Below, one piece after another: positions 1 through 9,533 of a DNA stretch of 64,000 nucleotides. Made by a program: the position numbers and the translations under genes. Positions within the stretch are counted from its first letter, which is position 1; every line of letters starts with the position of its first letter. This DNA comes from Clostridium lundense DSM 17049 (lineage in GTDB: Bacteria; Bacillota; Clostridia; Clostridiales; Clostridiaceae): the NCBI RefSeq assembly GCF_000619945.1, contig NZ_JHVC01000007.1, positions 124,001-188,000 of the forward strand, in the 5' to 3' direction. The notes below the pieces were generated by a model. That model ran no database searches, had not been told where the DNA came from, and was given only the letters and a program-made list of their open reading frames with translations.

Positions 1-2
1 TA

Positions 3-815
3 GTATCAGTAACAGGTCTTTTATATACAACAGGTGGTAAATCATTTGATTTTGTGAATCAATATGGTGATACAGTAAAAATATATGGCAATGGACTGTA
101 TGCACGTGATTCTTATTTTATGGCACCTATATTTCGTGGAACGGACTTTACAATCATATGTTTTGCTATTCCAACTTTAATAGTATCATTGATACTAGAC
201 ATGAAAAATAAAAAATTGAAAAATCGATTGTTCTTAATATCTGTAATTTCATTATTTACTTATTATTCTGCAAGTATAGCATTTGGCGTAACATATAATA
301 TGTTGCATTTAGTGTATATAGCACTTTTTTCAGCCAGTTTTTTTGGATTGATTATTGGGATTAAAAGCATAGATAGTAACCAAATAGCAGAGAGGATGAA
401 AGATAAATTACTTGGCAAAGGAATTTATATATTTTTAGTTTTAACAGGAGTTGCATTAATTGTAGCTTGGCTTCCCGATATCATTAATTCATTAGTTTTA
501 GGTCGTTCTTTACAATTAATTGAAGTGTACACAACACAAGTTACATATGTTTTAGATATAGGTATCATTGCTCCTGTTGCTTTTATTTGTTTGTTTCAAT
601 TAAAAAAACGAAATGGAATAGGATATGTTTTATTAGAAGTGTTATTAACAGTATGCAATTTTATAGGAATAATGATTCCAATTCAAACATTATTTCAATT
701 AAGGGTAGGAATTTTACTTCCAGTTGAGGTTGTTGTAACAAAAGTAGTAACTTTCGTTCTCTTATCAATATTAGCATTATATTTCAATATAAAATTTTTT
801 CAGAATATGGAATAG
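3..815 (+). CDS. Multi-pass membrane protein, 5'-truncated by the window edge
   Basis: The frame is open from base 3 with no stop, so the gene begins upstream of the window. A GTG at 54 could be mistaken for a start, but coding character continues above it and no ribosome site precedes it. The visible 270 residues hold a short extracytoplasmic-looking stretch followed by about seven hydrophobic segments separated by short charged loops. No catalytic motif is visible and I do not recognise the family. A hairpin terminator follows about 80 bases after the stop, so it ends its transcription unit. Confidence 0.75.
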   Translation, partial: VSVTGLLYTTGGKSFDFVNQYGDTVKIYGNGLYARDSYFMAPIFRGTDFTIICFAIPTLIVSLILDMKNKKLKNRLFLISVISLFTYYSASIAFGVTYNMLHLVYIALFSASFFGLIIGIKSIDSNQIAERMKDKLLGKGIYIFLVLTGVALIVAWLPDIINSLVLGRSLQLIEVYTTQVTYVLDIGIIAPVAFICLFQLKKRNGIGYVLLEVLLTVCNFIGIMIPIQTLFQLRVGILLPVEVVVTKVVTFVLLSILALYFNIKFFQNME

Positions 816-894
816 ATAAAGATTTATTGTTTATGACCAAGTAATACAGGATATTAATAAATTAAATAAATGGATTAATTTAATGCTTAACTTT

Positions 895-926
895 AGATTA
901 GAGAGTATTCTCTAGTCTTTTATTTT
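895..926 (+). terminator. Intrinsic terminator after the membrane-protein gene
   Basis: A 10-bp stem (895-904 with 909-918, one G-U pair) and a 4-base loop are followed by a T-rich tract. The gap 816-1163 otherwise holds only a partial copy of a dispersed repeat and no gene. Confidence 0.7.
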
Positions 927-1119
927 GTTCATTTTTTTATCCAATATTAAATAACCTAAAACATTTCTATATTTAACGAAATCAGAAAGGACTTTTGTAA
1001 TGTATATGAAAATAATAAATAAAAACACAAAAATACCCAAGATTTCATTTTAATAGTCGAAAATAATAAAAGACAATTAATGGTGATAATTACTTTCGAA
1101 TAAATTAAGTGCCATTTAA

Positions 1120-1147
1120 GTATTAGGGCATATAGTCATCAGATAAA
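1120..1147 (+). repeat. Partial, degenerate copy of a dispersed structured repeat
   Basis: These 28 bases match the 3' end of the structured repeat at 51472-51606 (its ATTAGAGC...GTAGTCAT...GGATAA tail) at roughly 23 of 28 positions. The same tail occurs inverted near 63748. Here it lies just before the ribosome site of the MoxR gene. It may be the 3' remnant of a decayed repeat. The similarity is modest. Confidence 0.4.
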
Positions 1148-1163
1148 AATGGAGGATTAATTG

Positions 1164-2279
1164 ATGAAAAAATTAAATGCATTAAAACCACCAGTAGAGA
1201 TTTTTTATGAAGAAGAACTTAAAGCTTTAGAAGAAAATGATAAAGATCCTAAGCCTAAAAATTGGAGGTTATCTCCAAAGGCTGTGAAAACTTTTATATT
1301 GGGAAGTAGTAGATCAATTGAGTATAATGGAAAAAAAGTTAAGATAAAGAAAAAGTTTTATGGAGATGATAGTCTTATAGAGAGATGCATAATAACTTTA
1401 GCAGGAAATAGAGGACTTATGCTTGTAGGTGAACCTGGAACTGCAAAGACCATGCTTAGTGAGCTTTTAAGTGCAGCTATTAGTGGTACAAGTACTAATA
1501 CAGTGCAGGGAACAGCGGGGACTACTGAGGATATGGTTAAGTACAGTTGGAATTATGCCATGCTTTTAGGTAAAGGACCTACCAAGGAAGCCTTAGTACC
1601 TTCACCTCTTTATGTAAGTATGAGCAAAGGAATAATAACTAGATTTGAAGAGATAACTAGATGTCCTTCAGAAGTACAAGACAGTTTAATAAGTATAGTT
1701 AGTGATAAGGTTTTAAACATACCAGAGCTAGGTGATGAAGGGCTTTTATTTGCACAACCAGGATTTAATATTATTGCTACAGCTAATATAAGAGACAAGG
1801 GTGTAAATGAAATGAGTAGTGCCCTTAAAAGAAGATTTAACTTTGAAACTATATTCCCTATAAATGATGTGTCTTTAGAAGCTAAGATCATTGAACAAGA
1901 AGTACAAAAGCTAGTAGAAGAGTCAGAAATTAAAGTAAAAATAGATAGAGATGTCGTTAACTTATTAGCAACTACTTTCCATGAACTAAGAGAAGGTGTT
2001 ACAGCAGAGGGAAACAGAATAGATAAGCCTAATGCGGTTATGAGTACTGCAGAAGCTGTATCTGTATGTTATCAAACAGCTATGAGCTCTTACTATTATG
2101 ATAAGTCAAAAATGAATGTAGATTCTATGGTTCAAAATATATTAGGAACTGTGCTTAAAGAAAGTAGAGAAGACATAGATAAGCTGAAGAATTACTTCAA
2201 CATTATTGTAAAATCTAAAAGCTTAAAAGAAGGTGGATTATGGAAGGACTTTTACGAGGCAAGGAAATGGATAAAATAG
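1164..2279 (+). CDS. MoxR-type AAA+ ATPase (YehL-like)
   Basis: A 371-residue AAA+ ATPase. Walker A GEPGTAKT lies at residues 89-96, a Walker B-like FEEI at 161-164, a sensor-1 region with ATAN near 209, and an arginine-rich ALKRRF segment just after. MoxR ATPases usually act as chaperone-like remodelling enzymes together with a VWA-domain partner, and such a partner is encoded two genes downstream. A GGAGG stands 8 bases before the ATG at 1164; a TTG at 1161 would be too close. It is the first gene of a tightly overlapping four-gene operon whose order matches E. coli yehL-yehM-yehP-yehQ. Substrate and cellular role are unknown in this family. Confidence 0.88.
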   Translation: MKKLNALKPPVEIFYEEELKALEENDKDPKPKNWRLSPKAVKTFILGSSRSIEYNGKKVKIKKKFYGDDSLIERCIITLAGNRGLMLVGEPGTAKTMLSELLSAAISGTSTNTVQGTAGTTEDMVKYSWNYAMLLGKGPTKEALVPSPLYVSMSKGIITRFEEITRCPSEVQDSLISIVSDKVLNIPELGDEGLLFAQPGFNIIATANIRDKGVNEMSSALKRRFNFETIFPINDVSLEAKIIEQEVQKLVEESEIKVKIDRDVVNLLATTFHELREGVTAEGNRIDKPNAVMSTAEAVSVCYQTAMSSYYYDKSKMNVDSMVQNILGTVLKESREDIDKLKNYFNIIVKSKSLKEGGLWKDFYEARKWIK

Positions 2280-4657
2280 AAGAGATATATAAAACAGCAT
2301 ATAACTTATGTAGTAATATAGTGTATTTTCCAGTAAGACATCACAGTCCGGCTTGTTCTTTTCATTTGAAGAAAGTAATAGAAGCTTACAATCCAGAGAT
2401 TATTTTGATAGAAGGGCCTTCAGATGCTAATTCAGTAATACCTTATATTGCTCATGAGGATACAGAGGCGCCTGTATGCATTTATTATAGCTATACGGAT
2501 GAAAAAAAGTTAGTTACAGAAGAAGGAGAAAAGTATAAATGTTATTATCCTTTTTTAGACTATTCTCCAGAGCTTTTAGCCATAAGAGAAAGCAGGAAAA
2601 GAAATATTTCATCTGAATTTATAGACCTTCCTTATGCCGAAATTTTAATAAATAGTGAGGAAGGGAAAGGGCTTAGAAAAACTGAAGAAAAGAATTCTTA
2701 TAGTGATGATTACTTATTTCAAAGGAGCAAATTTATAAATTCTCTTTGTGAAAAACAAGGGTGTAGAAGTTTTAATGAATTATGGGAAATGTTATTTGAA
2801 ATAGATGGTTTAAAAATACAAACAGAAAGTTTTATAAAAAACATGATAGCATTTTGCTATCTTTCTAGATGTTTTGAAAGTGAGGAGATGCTTAAGGAAG
2901 ATGGATGTATTTCTAGAGAAAAATACATGGTTTCTAAAATAAGAGAATTTTCCTCAAAGTATAATAAAATTTTAGTAGTAACAGGAGGATTTCATACTTC
3001 AGGACTTATACAACTTTCTAAAGAAAATACAGAGGTTAAATTACATAATATTAGTGAAAAGAATATAGGAGCTTATGCTATGGTGTATTCCTTCGAAGAA
3101 AGTGATCAATTAAGTGGATATGCTAGTGGCATGCCTTATCCAGCTTTTTATCAAAGAATATGGAATAATCTATGGGAAAATATTGAAAAACCATATGAAA
3201 AAGCGGTACTACATTTTATAGTAAAGTGCGGAAGAAATATAAGAAACTCAGTAGGTGGGTTGTCTACTGCAGATGAAATTGAAGCACTAAATATGGCAAA
3301 GGGACTTCAAGTTCTCAGAGGTAAATCAGAATGTGGAGTGTATGAACTTCAAGATGCAGTAAAAGCTTCCTTTATCAAAGGCGAACTAAATATGGCATCA
3401 GATGCTCCACTATTAGATTTATTAAAGCTCTTAAGAGGAGGCGGCATGGGATGTCTTTGTAGTAATGCAGAAGTGCCACCTATTGTTTTAGATTTTAGAC
3501 AACTTTGCAGTAAATATAAGATAAAGGTTAACAGTACTTTAAAGCAGGAAATAGTTTTAGATCTTTATAAAAACCATAAGCATAAGGAAATAAGTCAACT
3601 TTTTCATAGGATGAAGTTTTTAAATACAAGTTTTTGTTTAAATACTAAGGGGCCAGATTTCATAAATAAAAAGAATGTAAATCTTATAAGGGAAACTTGG
3701 AATTACAAATGGAGTGTTAATGTAGAAAGTAGTTTAATTGAAAACTCAGTACATGGTGGAACCGTAAAAGAAGCAGTAGAATCTTTGCTTTTAAAAAAGT
3801 TATCTAGCAATACAAGTGATAGCAGTGTTATGTCAGAAGGACTTATAGAAGCTTTTATGATGGGATATAATAATATTCTTTTAAATACTATAGCTGCTAT
3901 AAAAGATATAGTTATAAATGATAACAATTTTTATTCTGTAGCTGAGTGCACATACAACATCTATTTTTTATATAGCGGCAATATGTTGTTTTCAAATTCA
4001 CAGGATGAAAATCTAAGCAAGCTTTTAATTCAATGTTATAACAAAGCAGTAACTCTAGTTCCAGAACTTTATGCGGTACCAGGAGAAGAGGAAAATAAGG
4101 TTATAGATAAGTTGAAGAATTTATATCATATATGTTTAGAGGAAGAATTTGAAGCGCATAGGGACATATTTAAAGAGGCGCTATTTTCTATTACAAATAA
4201 AGCATCTACAAATGCAGCAGTAGAAGGAGCGGCTTTAGGTTTATTACTTGGGCTTAATGAAGTGGATACTTGTTATATATTAAAAAAGGCAGAGGGGTAT
4301 CTTTATGGTACTGGAGAGAAATTTTTAAATTCAGCTATCTTCTTAAAAGGATTATTTTCTACAGCAAGAGATGTGGTTTTAAGTGAAGAAAAAATGATTA
4401 GAGGAATAGATAATGTATTAAAAAATCTTAGGGAAGAAGATTTTTTAAGGCTTTTACCTGAACTTAGACTTTCCTTTAGCTTCTTTGCTCCTAATGAAAT
4501 AGATCAGATAGGTAAAGCTATAAGTGAGAATTATGGTATAAGTGAAAGAAAGCTGTTTGATGTAGAAGCAGTACAGCCAGAAGAATTAAATTTAGCTATA
4601 GAGCTTGATAAATTTGGGAAAGAAGCTTTGAGGGAGTTGGGATTATTAGATGAGTAA
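2267..4657 (+). CDS. DUF5682-family protein (YehM-like) of the MoxR-VWA operon
   Basis: A cytosolic protein of about 796 residues. It starts with a conserved block, YFPVRHHSPAC followed by LIEGPSDA, typical of the DUF5682 proteins that sit between MoxR and VWA genes. A second conserved stretch reads VVTGGFHTSGL near residue 240. No transmembrane segment is seen. The start at 2267 has GAGG seven bases upstream; an in-frame ATG at 2240 is an alternative with poorer spacing. Both overlap the end of the MoxR gene, implying translational coupling. The stop overlaps the VWA start by 8 bases. The molecular function is unknown; a scaffold or adaptor role is only an inference from operon position. Confidence 0.75.
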   Translation: MDKIEEIYKTAYNLCSNIVYFPVRHHSPACSFHLKKVIEAYNPEIILIEGPSDANSVIPYIAHEDTEAPVCIYYSYTDEKKLVTEEGEKYKCYYPFLDYSPELLAIRESRKRNISSEFIDLPYAEILINSEEGKGLRKTEEKNSYSDDYLFQRSKFINSLCEKQGCRSFNELWEMLFEIDGLKIQTESFIKNMIAFCYLSRCFESEEMLKEDGCISREKYMVSKIREFSSKYNKILVVTGGFHTSGLIQLSKENTEVKLHNISEKNIGAYAMVYSFEESDQLSGYASGMPYPAFYQRIWNNLWENIEKPYEKAVLHFIVKCGRNIRNSVGGLSTADEIEALNMAKGLQVLRGKSECGVYELQDAVKASFIKGELNMASDAPLLDLLKLLRGGGMGCLCSNAEVPPIVLDFRQLCSKYKIKVNSTLKQEIVLDLYKNHKHKEISQLFHRMKFLNTSFCLNTKGPDFINKKNVNLIRETWNYKWSVNVESSLIENSVHGGTVKEAVESLLLKKLSSNTSDSSVMSEGLIEAFMMGYNNILLNTIAAIKDIVINDNNFYSVAECTYNIYFLYSGNMLFSNSQDENLSKLLIQCYNKAVTLVPELYAVPGEEENKVIDKLKNLYHICLEEEFEAHRDIFKEALFSITNKASTNAAVEGAALGLLLGLNEVDTCYILKKAEGYLYGTGEKFLNSAIFLKGLFSTARDVVLSEEKMIRGIDNVLKNLREEDFLRLLPELRLSFSFFAPNEIDQIGKAISENYGISERKLFDVEAVQPEELNLAIELDKFGKEALRELGLLDE

Positions 4658-5780
4658 AGATATAAGCACACTTAATAGGTGGAGATTAGTTTTAGGAAAG
4701 TATTCTAACAACAACTTAAGTTTCTCAGAGGATAATATAAACTATGCAAATATGGATACTTTACTAGAATTTTTATATGAAAGAGAGTATGGGGAAGAAA
4801 GAGGAGTAAGAAGTTATAGAAGGTTAGGGGATTTAAATCCATCAAGTCTTACAGTACCACAGTGGATTACGAAGATAAAAGAATTATTTCCTAAAGAAAC
4901 AGTAGAAATATTAGAAAAACATGCTTTAGATAAATATAACTTAAAGGAATTACTTACAGATAAAACTGTTCTTGAAAAGTTGGAGCCAAATCCAGAGCTT
5001 TTAAAGAGTATTCTTCAAATGAAGCATCTTATGAAGGGTGAGGTTTTAGAAACTGCAAGGAAAATAGTAAAGGTTACAGCGGAGGAAATAGCTAAAAAGT
5101 TGGAGCAGGATATAAAGACAGCTATTAATGGTAGACTGGATAGAAATAAATACGGTAGCATAAATTCTGCTCGAAACTTAGATTTTAAAAGAACAATAAA
5201 ACAAAATTTAAAGAATTTTAATAGAGAATTAAATACTCTTGTAGTGGATAGGATCTACTTTAATAAGAGAGTAAAACCTTCTAATCCATGGAGAGTAGTA
5301 ATTGCAGTAGATGAAAGTGGAAGTATGTTGGATTCAGTTATTCATAGTGCTATTATGGCAGGTATATTTTCTAAATTACCTATGCTGAAAATAAATTTAG
5401 TTATATTTGATACGGAAATAGTTGACCTTACAGAGTATGGAGATGATGTGGTACAGACCTTAATGAGTATTCAATTGGGTGGAGGAACTCACATATCTAG
5501 AGCTCTTCAGTATTGTGGCAGCTTAATGGAGAACCCACATAAAACCATAGTAATATTGGTAACAGACCTTTATGAAGGGGGAAGTTATAAAACTATGTAT
5601 GCTAGAGCAAAGGATATAATTGAGTCTGGAGCAAAGCTTATAATACTTCCTGCCCTTGGTATAGATGCAGAGCCTGTATATGATAGAGGTGCTGCAGAAA
5701 GAATGGTGGCTTTAGGTGCAAATGTAGCTGCTGTAACTCCAGGAGGATTAGCAAAATGGATAGCAAAGATAATTTCTTAA
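4650..5780 (+). CDS. VWA domain protein, CoxE/YehP-like
   Basis: A 376-residue protein. Its N-terminal half is helical. Its C-terminal half is a von Willebrand A domain with an intact MIDAS: D221-E-S223-G-S225, then a GGGTH threonine loop and LVTDLYEGG. This metal site usually binds an acidic ligand, and VWA proteins of this type pair with MoxR ATPases. The gene overlaps the preceding reading frame by 8 bases and the following one by 25 bases, so the four proteins are probably made in fixed ratio. No signal peptide or membrane segment is present, so it acts in the cytosol. Confidence 0.88.
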   Translation: MSKDISTLNRWRLVLGKYSNNNLSFSEDNINYANMDTLLEFLYEREYGEERGVRSYRRLGDLNPSSLTVPQWITKIKELFPKETVEILEKHALDKYNLKELLTDKTVLEKLEPNPELLKSILQMKHLMKGEVLETARKIVKVTAEEIAKKLEQDIKTAINGRLDRNKYGSINSARNLDFKRTIKQNLKNFNRELNTLVVDRIYFNKRVKPSNPWRVVIAVDESGSMLDSVIHSAIMAGIFSKLPMLKINLVIFDTEIVDLTEYGDDVVQTLMSIQLGGGTHISRALQYCGSLMENPHKTIVILVTDLYEGGSYKTMYARAKDIIESGAKLIILPALGIDAEPVYDRGAAERMVALGANVAAVTPGGLAKWIAKIIS

Positions 5781-7471
5781 AGGAAATAGGAGAGATTTTG
5801 TTAACTATAGATGATGAACTTTTAATAGGAATAAGTAATAAAGGTATATTTAACAGAGCTAAAAAAGATTTAGAAAAAATCAAGGATATAAAAGTAGAAA
5901 TAGAAGAGACCACACTAAAATGTATTTTAGAGGATGGAACAGAATGCGTAATAAATGAAGATATTAAATCGTATAAGTGTTCTTGTCCTTCAAGAACTAC
6001 ATGTAAGCATGTAATAATGTGCTATTTGTATTTAAAAAGTAATTTTAACTCTTTGCTTGGTGTAGAAAAAATCAGTTTAAATGAAAATGAAGAACATAAG
6101 AAATTTGACTTTGGAAAGCTTTTAAATATAAGAATTGAAAATCTATCAAAGCTTATAGGAGAAAAGTCTTTTAATGAAATAGTAAAAAGAATTAATTTTG
6201 GTGTGGAAGCACATATAGAGGAAGCATCAGTGCTTACTGTAGATTTTAAAGATGAGGATTATTTGGTAAAATTCATTCCTAGTATTAAAGAAGAAATATC
6301 ACCAAGAGAAATTTTAGAAGAGGCTACATGCTCTTGTAAAAGTAAAGATATTTGTAGGCATAAGGTAGAAGCATTAGTTCAGTATGAAATTTTTAAAGGA
6401 TTTATAAGAAAAGAAGAATTAATGGTTTTAAATAAAAAGTCTAGTTCTGAAAAGAAGCTTTTAATGGAAGGGGTATTTTTAGTTAAAAAACTTATGGAAG
6501 AGCTTTTGTTTGTAGGAATATCTAGGCTTCCAAAAAGTATTATAGATAAAATAGAGAGTACAGCGGTACTATGTCACAATTATAATTTACCTAATTTAGA
6601 AAAAATGCTTAGAGGAATTAAAAATGAAGTAGAACTTTATATAAATAAAAATGCTTCATTTTCAATAGCTTCCTTAAGAAAAAGAATAAGTTATACATAC
6701 ACCACTGCTTTAGCTATAGAAAATTGTAAGGATGAAGTGAAGCTTTATAAGTTATGTGGAGAACATAAGTCAACTTATTATGATATACCACAGATTACTC
6801 TGTATGGAATTGGAGCAGAGGCTTGGAATTCTAAATCAGGATATGAGGGAATTACATATTATTATTTTGAAGAAAATATAGGAGAAATATTTACATATAC
6901 AAATTCAAGACCAACCTATTATGATACAGAACAAAGAAGCTACAAAATGGCTTATAGAGAAGTACCAAGTTGGGGTATAGAAGGTAGTTTAGATGAGATA
7001 TCGCAACATATAATAAGACTTAATAAGGGGAAAATTAATGATGAGAGAAGAATTTCTTCTAGCGAACAAAGTAAGGGAGAACTTTTAGAAAAAACTGATA
7101 TATATAAGTTAAACTTTAAACAGATATTTATAGATAACTGGCAGCATCTTTTACAAGTATTTTCTAAACAAAATAGTAATGTATATATTATTAAAATTGC
7201 AAGCTATGGAAAAAGTTCTTTTGATAATATAAATCAAAGATTTATATTGCCTATTTGTGATAAAGAAAAAAATATTATTTATATAGAGATTGATTACTCT
7301 AAAGAAAGAAAAAAAATGATACAAAACTTTGAACGAATGGAAAGAATAAAAAAGTATCCTGATAGAGTTCTTGTACATGCTTATTTAAAGGAAGGTGAAG
7401 TTAAAGTTCTACCTATTGTAGCTTATTATGAAAATGGAGATATAGTGAATTTAACTTTAAATAAGATTTAG
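5756..7471 (+). CDS. Double SWIM zinc-finger protein, YehQ-like
   Basis: A 571-residue protein with two SWIM motifs of the form CxC-x5-CxH: C75, C77, C83, H85 and C192, C194, C200, H202. SWIM fingers bind zinc and serve nucleic-acid or protein contacts. Having two in one chain is notable. The C-terminal 300 residues are aromatic and charged with no motif I recognise. The ATG at 5756 lies inside the end of the VWA gene, with GGAGG nine bases before it. It is the last of the four core operon genes. The partner or ligand is unknown. Confidence 0.82.
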   Translation: MDSKDNFLKEIGEILLTIDDELLIGISNKGIFNRAKKDLEKIKDIKVEIEETTLKCILEDGTECVINEDIKSYKCSCPSRTTCKHVIMCYLYLKSNFNSLLGVEKISLNENEEHKKFDFGKLLNIRIENLSKLIGEKSFNEIVKRINFGVEAHIEEASVLTVDFKDEDYLVKFIPSIKEEISPREILEEATCSCKSKDICRHKVEALVQYEIFKGFIRKEELMVLNKKSSSEKKLLMEGVFLVKKLMEELLFVGISRLPKSIIDKIESTAVLCHNYNLPNLEKMLRGIKNEVELYINKNASFSIASLRKRISYTYTTALAIENCKDEVKLYKLCGEHKSTYYDIPQITLYGIGAEAWNSKSGYEGITYYYFEENIGEIFTYTNSRPTYYDTEQRSYKMAYREVPSWGIEGSLDEISQHIIRLNKGKINDERRISSSEQSKGELLEKTDIYKLNFKQIFIDNWQHLLQVFSKQNSNVYIIKIASYGKSSFDNINQRFILPICDKEKNIIYIEIDYSKERKKMIQNFERMERIKKYPDRVLVHAYLKEGEVKVLPIVAYYENGDIVNLTLNKI

Positions 7472-7513
7472 CTATTTAGCGGTATTTAGAAAATGTTGTA
7501 AGGAGTTTGTTTT

Positions 7514-7849
7514 ATGGGAAAGTACGATAATTTATACTTACTTATTGAAGACATTGAAGGCTTAATGGAAAGCATGCTTATAAGTGGTTTTAATGTGATA
7601 AACACAAGTGTATTAGATAATATGACTGAGATTTATGAGCATTGTGAAAGAGTTGGACTAAGCTTTGCTAGTGAAACTCTTAAAGACATTGTACAAGCTC
7701 AAGAGAAAAAAAGACATGACATGAACTACAATTGTGAAGAAAGTATGAGTAAATACTTCTTATTAAGCAATTATATAGAAGTTATTAAAGGTAAATTAAA
7801 TATAGAAAAAGCAAAAGAACAGATGGAAGTTAGGAATACGTTAATATAA
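7514..7849 (+). CDS. Small helical protein of unknown function
   Basis: A 111-residue, mostly helical, acidic cytosolic protein with no recognised motif. AAGGAG stands a suitable distance before the ATG. It follows the SWIM gene by 42 bases in the same direction, so it is probably the last member of the yeh-like operon. The function is not recognised. Confidence 0.65.
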   Translation: MGKYDNLYLLIEDIEGLMESMLISGFNVINTSVLDNMTEIYEHCERVGLSFASETLKDIVQAQEKKRHDMNYNCEESMSKYFLLSNYIEVIKGKLNIEKAKEQMEVRNTLI

Positions 7850-7871
7850 CATATGAATTGAGGTTAGGTAA

Positions 7872-8312
7872 GTGAATTGCTTTATTGAATTTCATATTAA
7901 TAATGAAGATAAGTTTAAAAAGCTACAAGACTTTTATTATGCCATAAAATTAAGTAAAGAAGAAGAAAAAATTAAATCAGAAGATTTGAAATGGATTGAT
8001 TATTTTGATGAAGATACTCTTATGAAATTTTGGTGGCCTTCATCGGAGGAGATTGAAGAATATGTAAAGTTATGGGAGCGAACTCCAGTAGAAGAACGCT
8101 TTACGTGTGAAAAATTACAGCATCCATGGGATTTTGAATCAATGATAGATGCATTTGCTAATGGAGAATATGACTTCATATCCTGTGAAAAGTTATCTGA
8201 AAGAAAAGGCAGAATTGAATATAATCCATGGTCTTGGCCATATGGGGGAGCTGATTCTTTTAGGGCATTGATAGAATATCATGGATTTAAAATACTTAGA
8301 GAAAATATTTAA
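7872..8312 (+). CDS. Trp-rich small protein, unknown
   Basis: A 146-residue acidic protein rich in Trp, Tyr and Phe, with a C-terminal block NPWSWPYGGADSFRALIEYHG that suggests a compact alpha/beta fold. The start is GTG at 7872 with AGGT a few bases before it. It sits among SUKH-like genes, and its size and composition resemble immunity-type proteins. I do not recognise a named family, so the immunity suggestion is contextual only. Confidence 0.6.
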   Translation: MNCFIEFHINNEDKFKKLQDFYYAIKLSKEEEKIKSEDLKWIDYFDEDTLMKFWWPSSEEIEEYVKLWERTPVEERFTCEKLQHPWDFESMIDAFANGEYDFISCEKLSERKGRIEYNPWSWPYGGADSFRALIEYHGFKILRENI

Positions 8313-8347
8313 TTGAAGAAACTACTAAAATTATAGGGAGAAGAACA

Positions 8348-9484
8348 ATGAAGGCAGATTTTTATGATAAATATTTTGATGAATTAAATGAAGAGCAAAT
8401 CGCTGTGTTAAAAAGAAGAGATATTACAAAAGAAAATATGAGTGAATATTCATATATTGCTGATGAGAAAGGAAATATAAAAACAATTATTACAGATAAA
8501 ATGATTAGAAATATAATTGAAAAACTTGGCATTGATGAATTACCAAAAAGTTACATAGAATATTTAAAAACTTACGGAGATGGTGGCTGGGGAGAGATTT
8601 GGATTTACGGAATTTTTAAGTGGACAGATAAGGTTGATTCAAGATTACTTGATATTACTTTGAGGTATAGAGAGGAATACAATTTAAAAAAAGAATTCAT
8701 TTGTATAGGTATAGGCTGGGGCTGTGATGGAATTGTTTTTTTCTTTGATACAAGTAGAATGTGTGATGGTGAATGTCCAGTTGTAGCATTTAATAAGTGG
8801 AGCAAGCAATTTAATGAATATGCTGATAATTTCAATGAATTTGTGAAAAAATACATTGCAGACGGAATAAATTGGCATATACAAAATGATAAAGAAATAG
8901 AAGAAGAAAAAAATGTAATTAAGCTTATAGAAGGGACAGGCTATAAATGCAGTTGGCTTGTTTTAAAAGGTACAACAAAGCAAAAATTAGAAGAGGTTTT
9001 AAAGCTTTCAAAAAAGAAAAAAATGACATGGGATAAAGGGCTTGAATTTGTTTATGATGTATCTAAAATTAGTGAACATCGAGTTTTTATAAGTAGCAAG
9101 TATAATAGCAAAATTTACATAGTTGGAAATGGATTGTTTAAAATGGCAAATAATCCAGATTGGCTATTAGAGTTGGGGAAAATATGCAAGGAAGTATGCT
9201 TTTATCTTACAGAAAGAGTTTCAGAAACACATTGTTTTGCAAAAATTAGTAAAGGAGAAATAAGAAGATTTTATTTTTGTAATGAAGATGAAATAATTAG
9301 TATAGGAAAAATAACACCAATAGAAAAACAATTAAAGGTAAAATTTCCTGCTAATTTTAATGAAGCATTTGATGGTAAACATACCCAAATTAATGAAGAA
9401 CATATTATTCAAATTGCTAATAAGTGGTCGCCAGAAGATATAAAAAATTATCCATATAAAGATGTAATAGTTGGTTTGATTTAA
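8348..9484 (+). CDS. SMI1/KNR4 (SUKH)-type domain protein with extra C-terminal region
   Basis: A 378-residue protein. Residues about 50-180 carry the SUKH pattern: LPKSYIEYLKTYGDGGW, a variable middle, then CIGIGWGCDGIVFFF and a closing helix. SUKH domains occur in cytosolic immunity proteins of polymorphic toxin systems and in many stand-alone genes. The remaining 200 residues form a second domain, perhaps a fused immunity-like module, that I do not recognise. A GGGAG ribosome site precedes the ATG. No toxin gene is visible beside it, so the family fits but a specific role cannot be given. Confidence 0.7.
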   Translation: MKADFYDKYFDELNEEQIAVLKRRDITKENMSEYSYIADEKGNIKTIITDKMIRNIIEKLGIDELPKSYIEYLKTYGDGGWGEIWIYGIFKWTDKVDSRLLDITLRYREEYNLKKEFICIGIGWGCDGIVFFFDTSRMCDGECPVVAFNKWSKQFNEYADNFNEFVKKYIADGINWHIQNDKEIEEEKNVIKLIEGTGYKCSWLVLKGTTKQKLEEVLKLSKKKKMTWDKGLEFVYDVSKISEHRVFISSKYNSKIYIVGNGLFKMANNPDWLLELGKICKEVCFYLTERVSETHCFAKISKGEIRRFYFCNEDEIISIGKITPIEKQLKVKFPANFNEAFDGKHTQINEEHIIQIANKWSPEDIKNYPYKDVIVGLI

Positions 9485-9533
9485 GATTTCCAAAAGATAT
9501 ATGAATGAAAGTATAGTTAAAGTTGGTGAATTT

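Noticed and set aside
1083..1160. A sporulation-sigma promoter before the MoxR gene (GAATA and CATATAG)
   Set aside because: The spacing of about 26 bases is too long for sigma-G and the boxes are weak.
1610..1891. Antisense open frames within genes such as this one
   Set aside because: They are mirror frames of well-supported coding sequence, without ribosome sites or recognisable domains.
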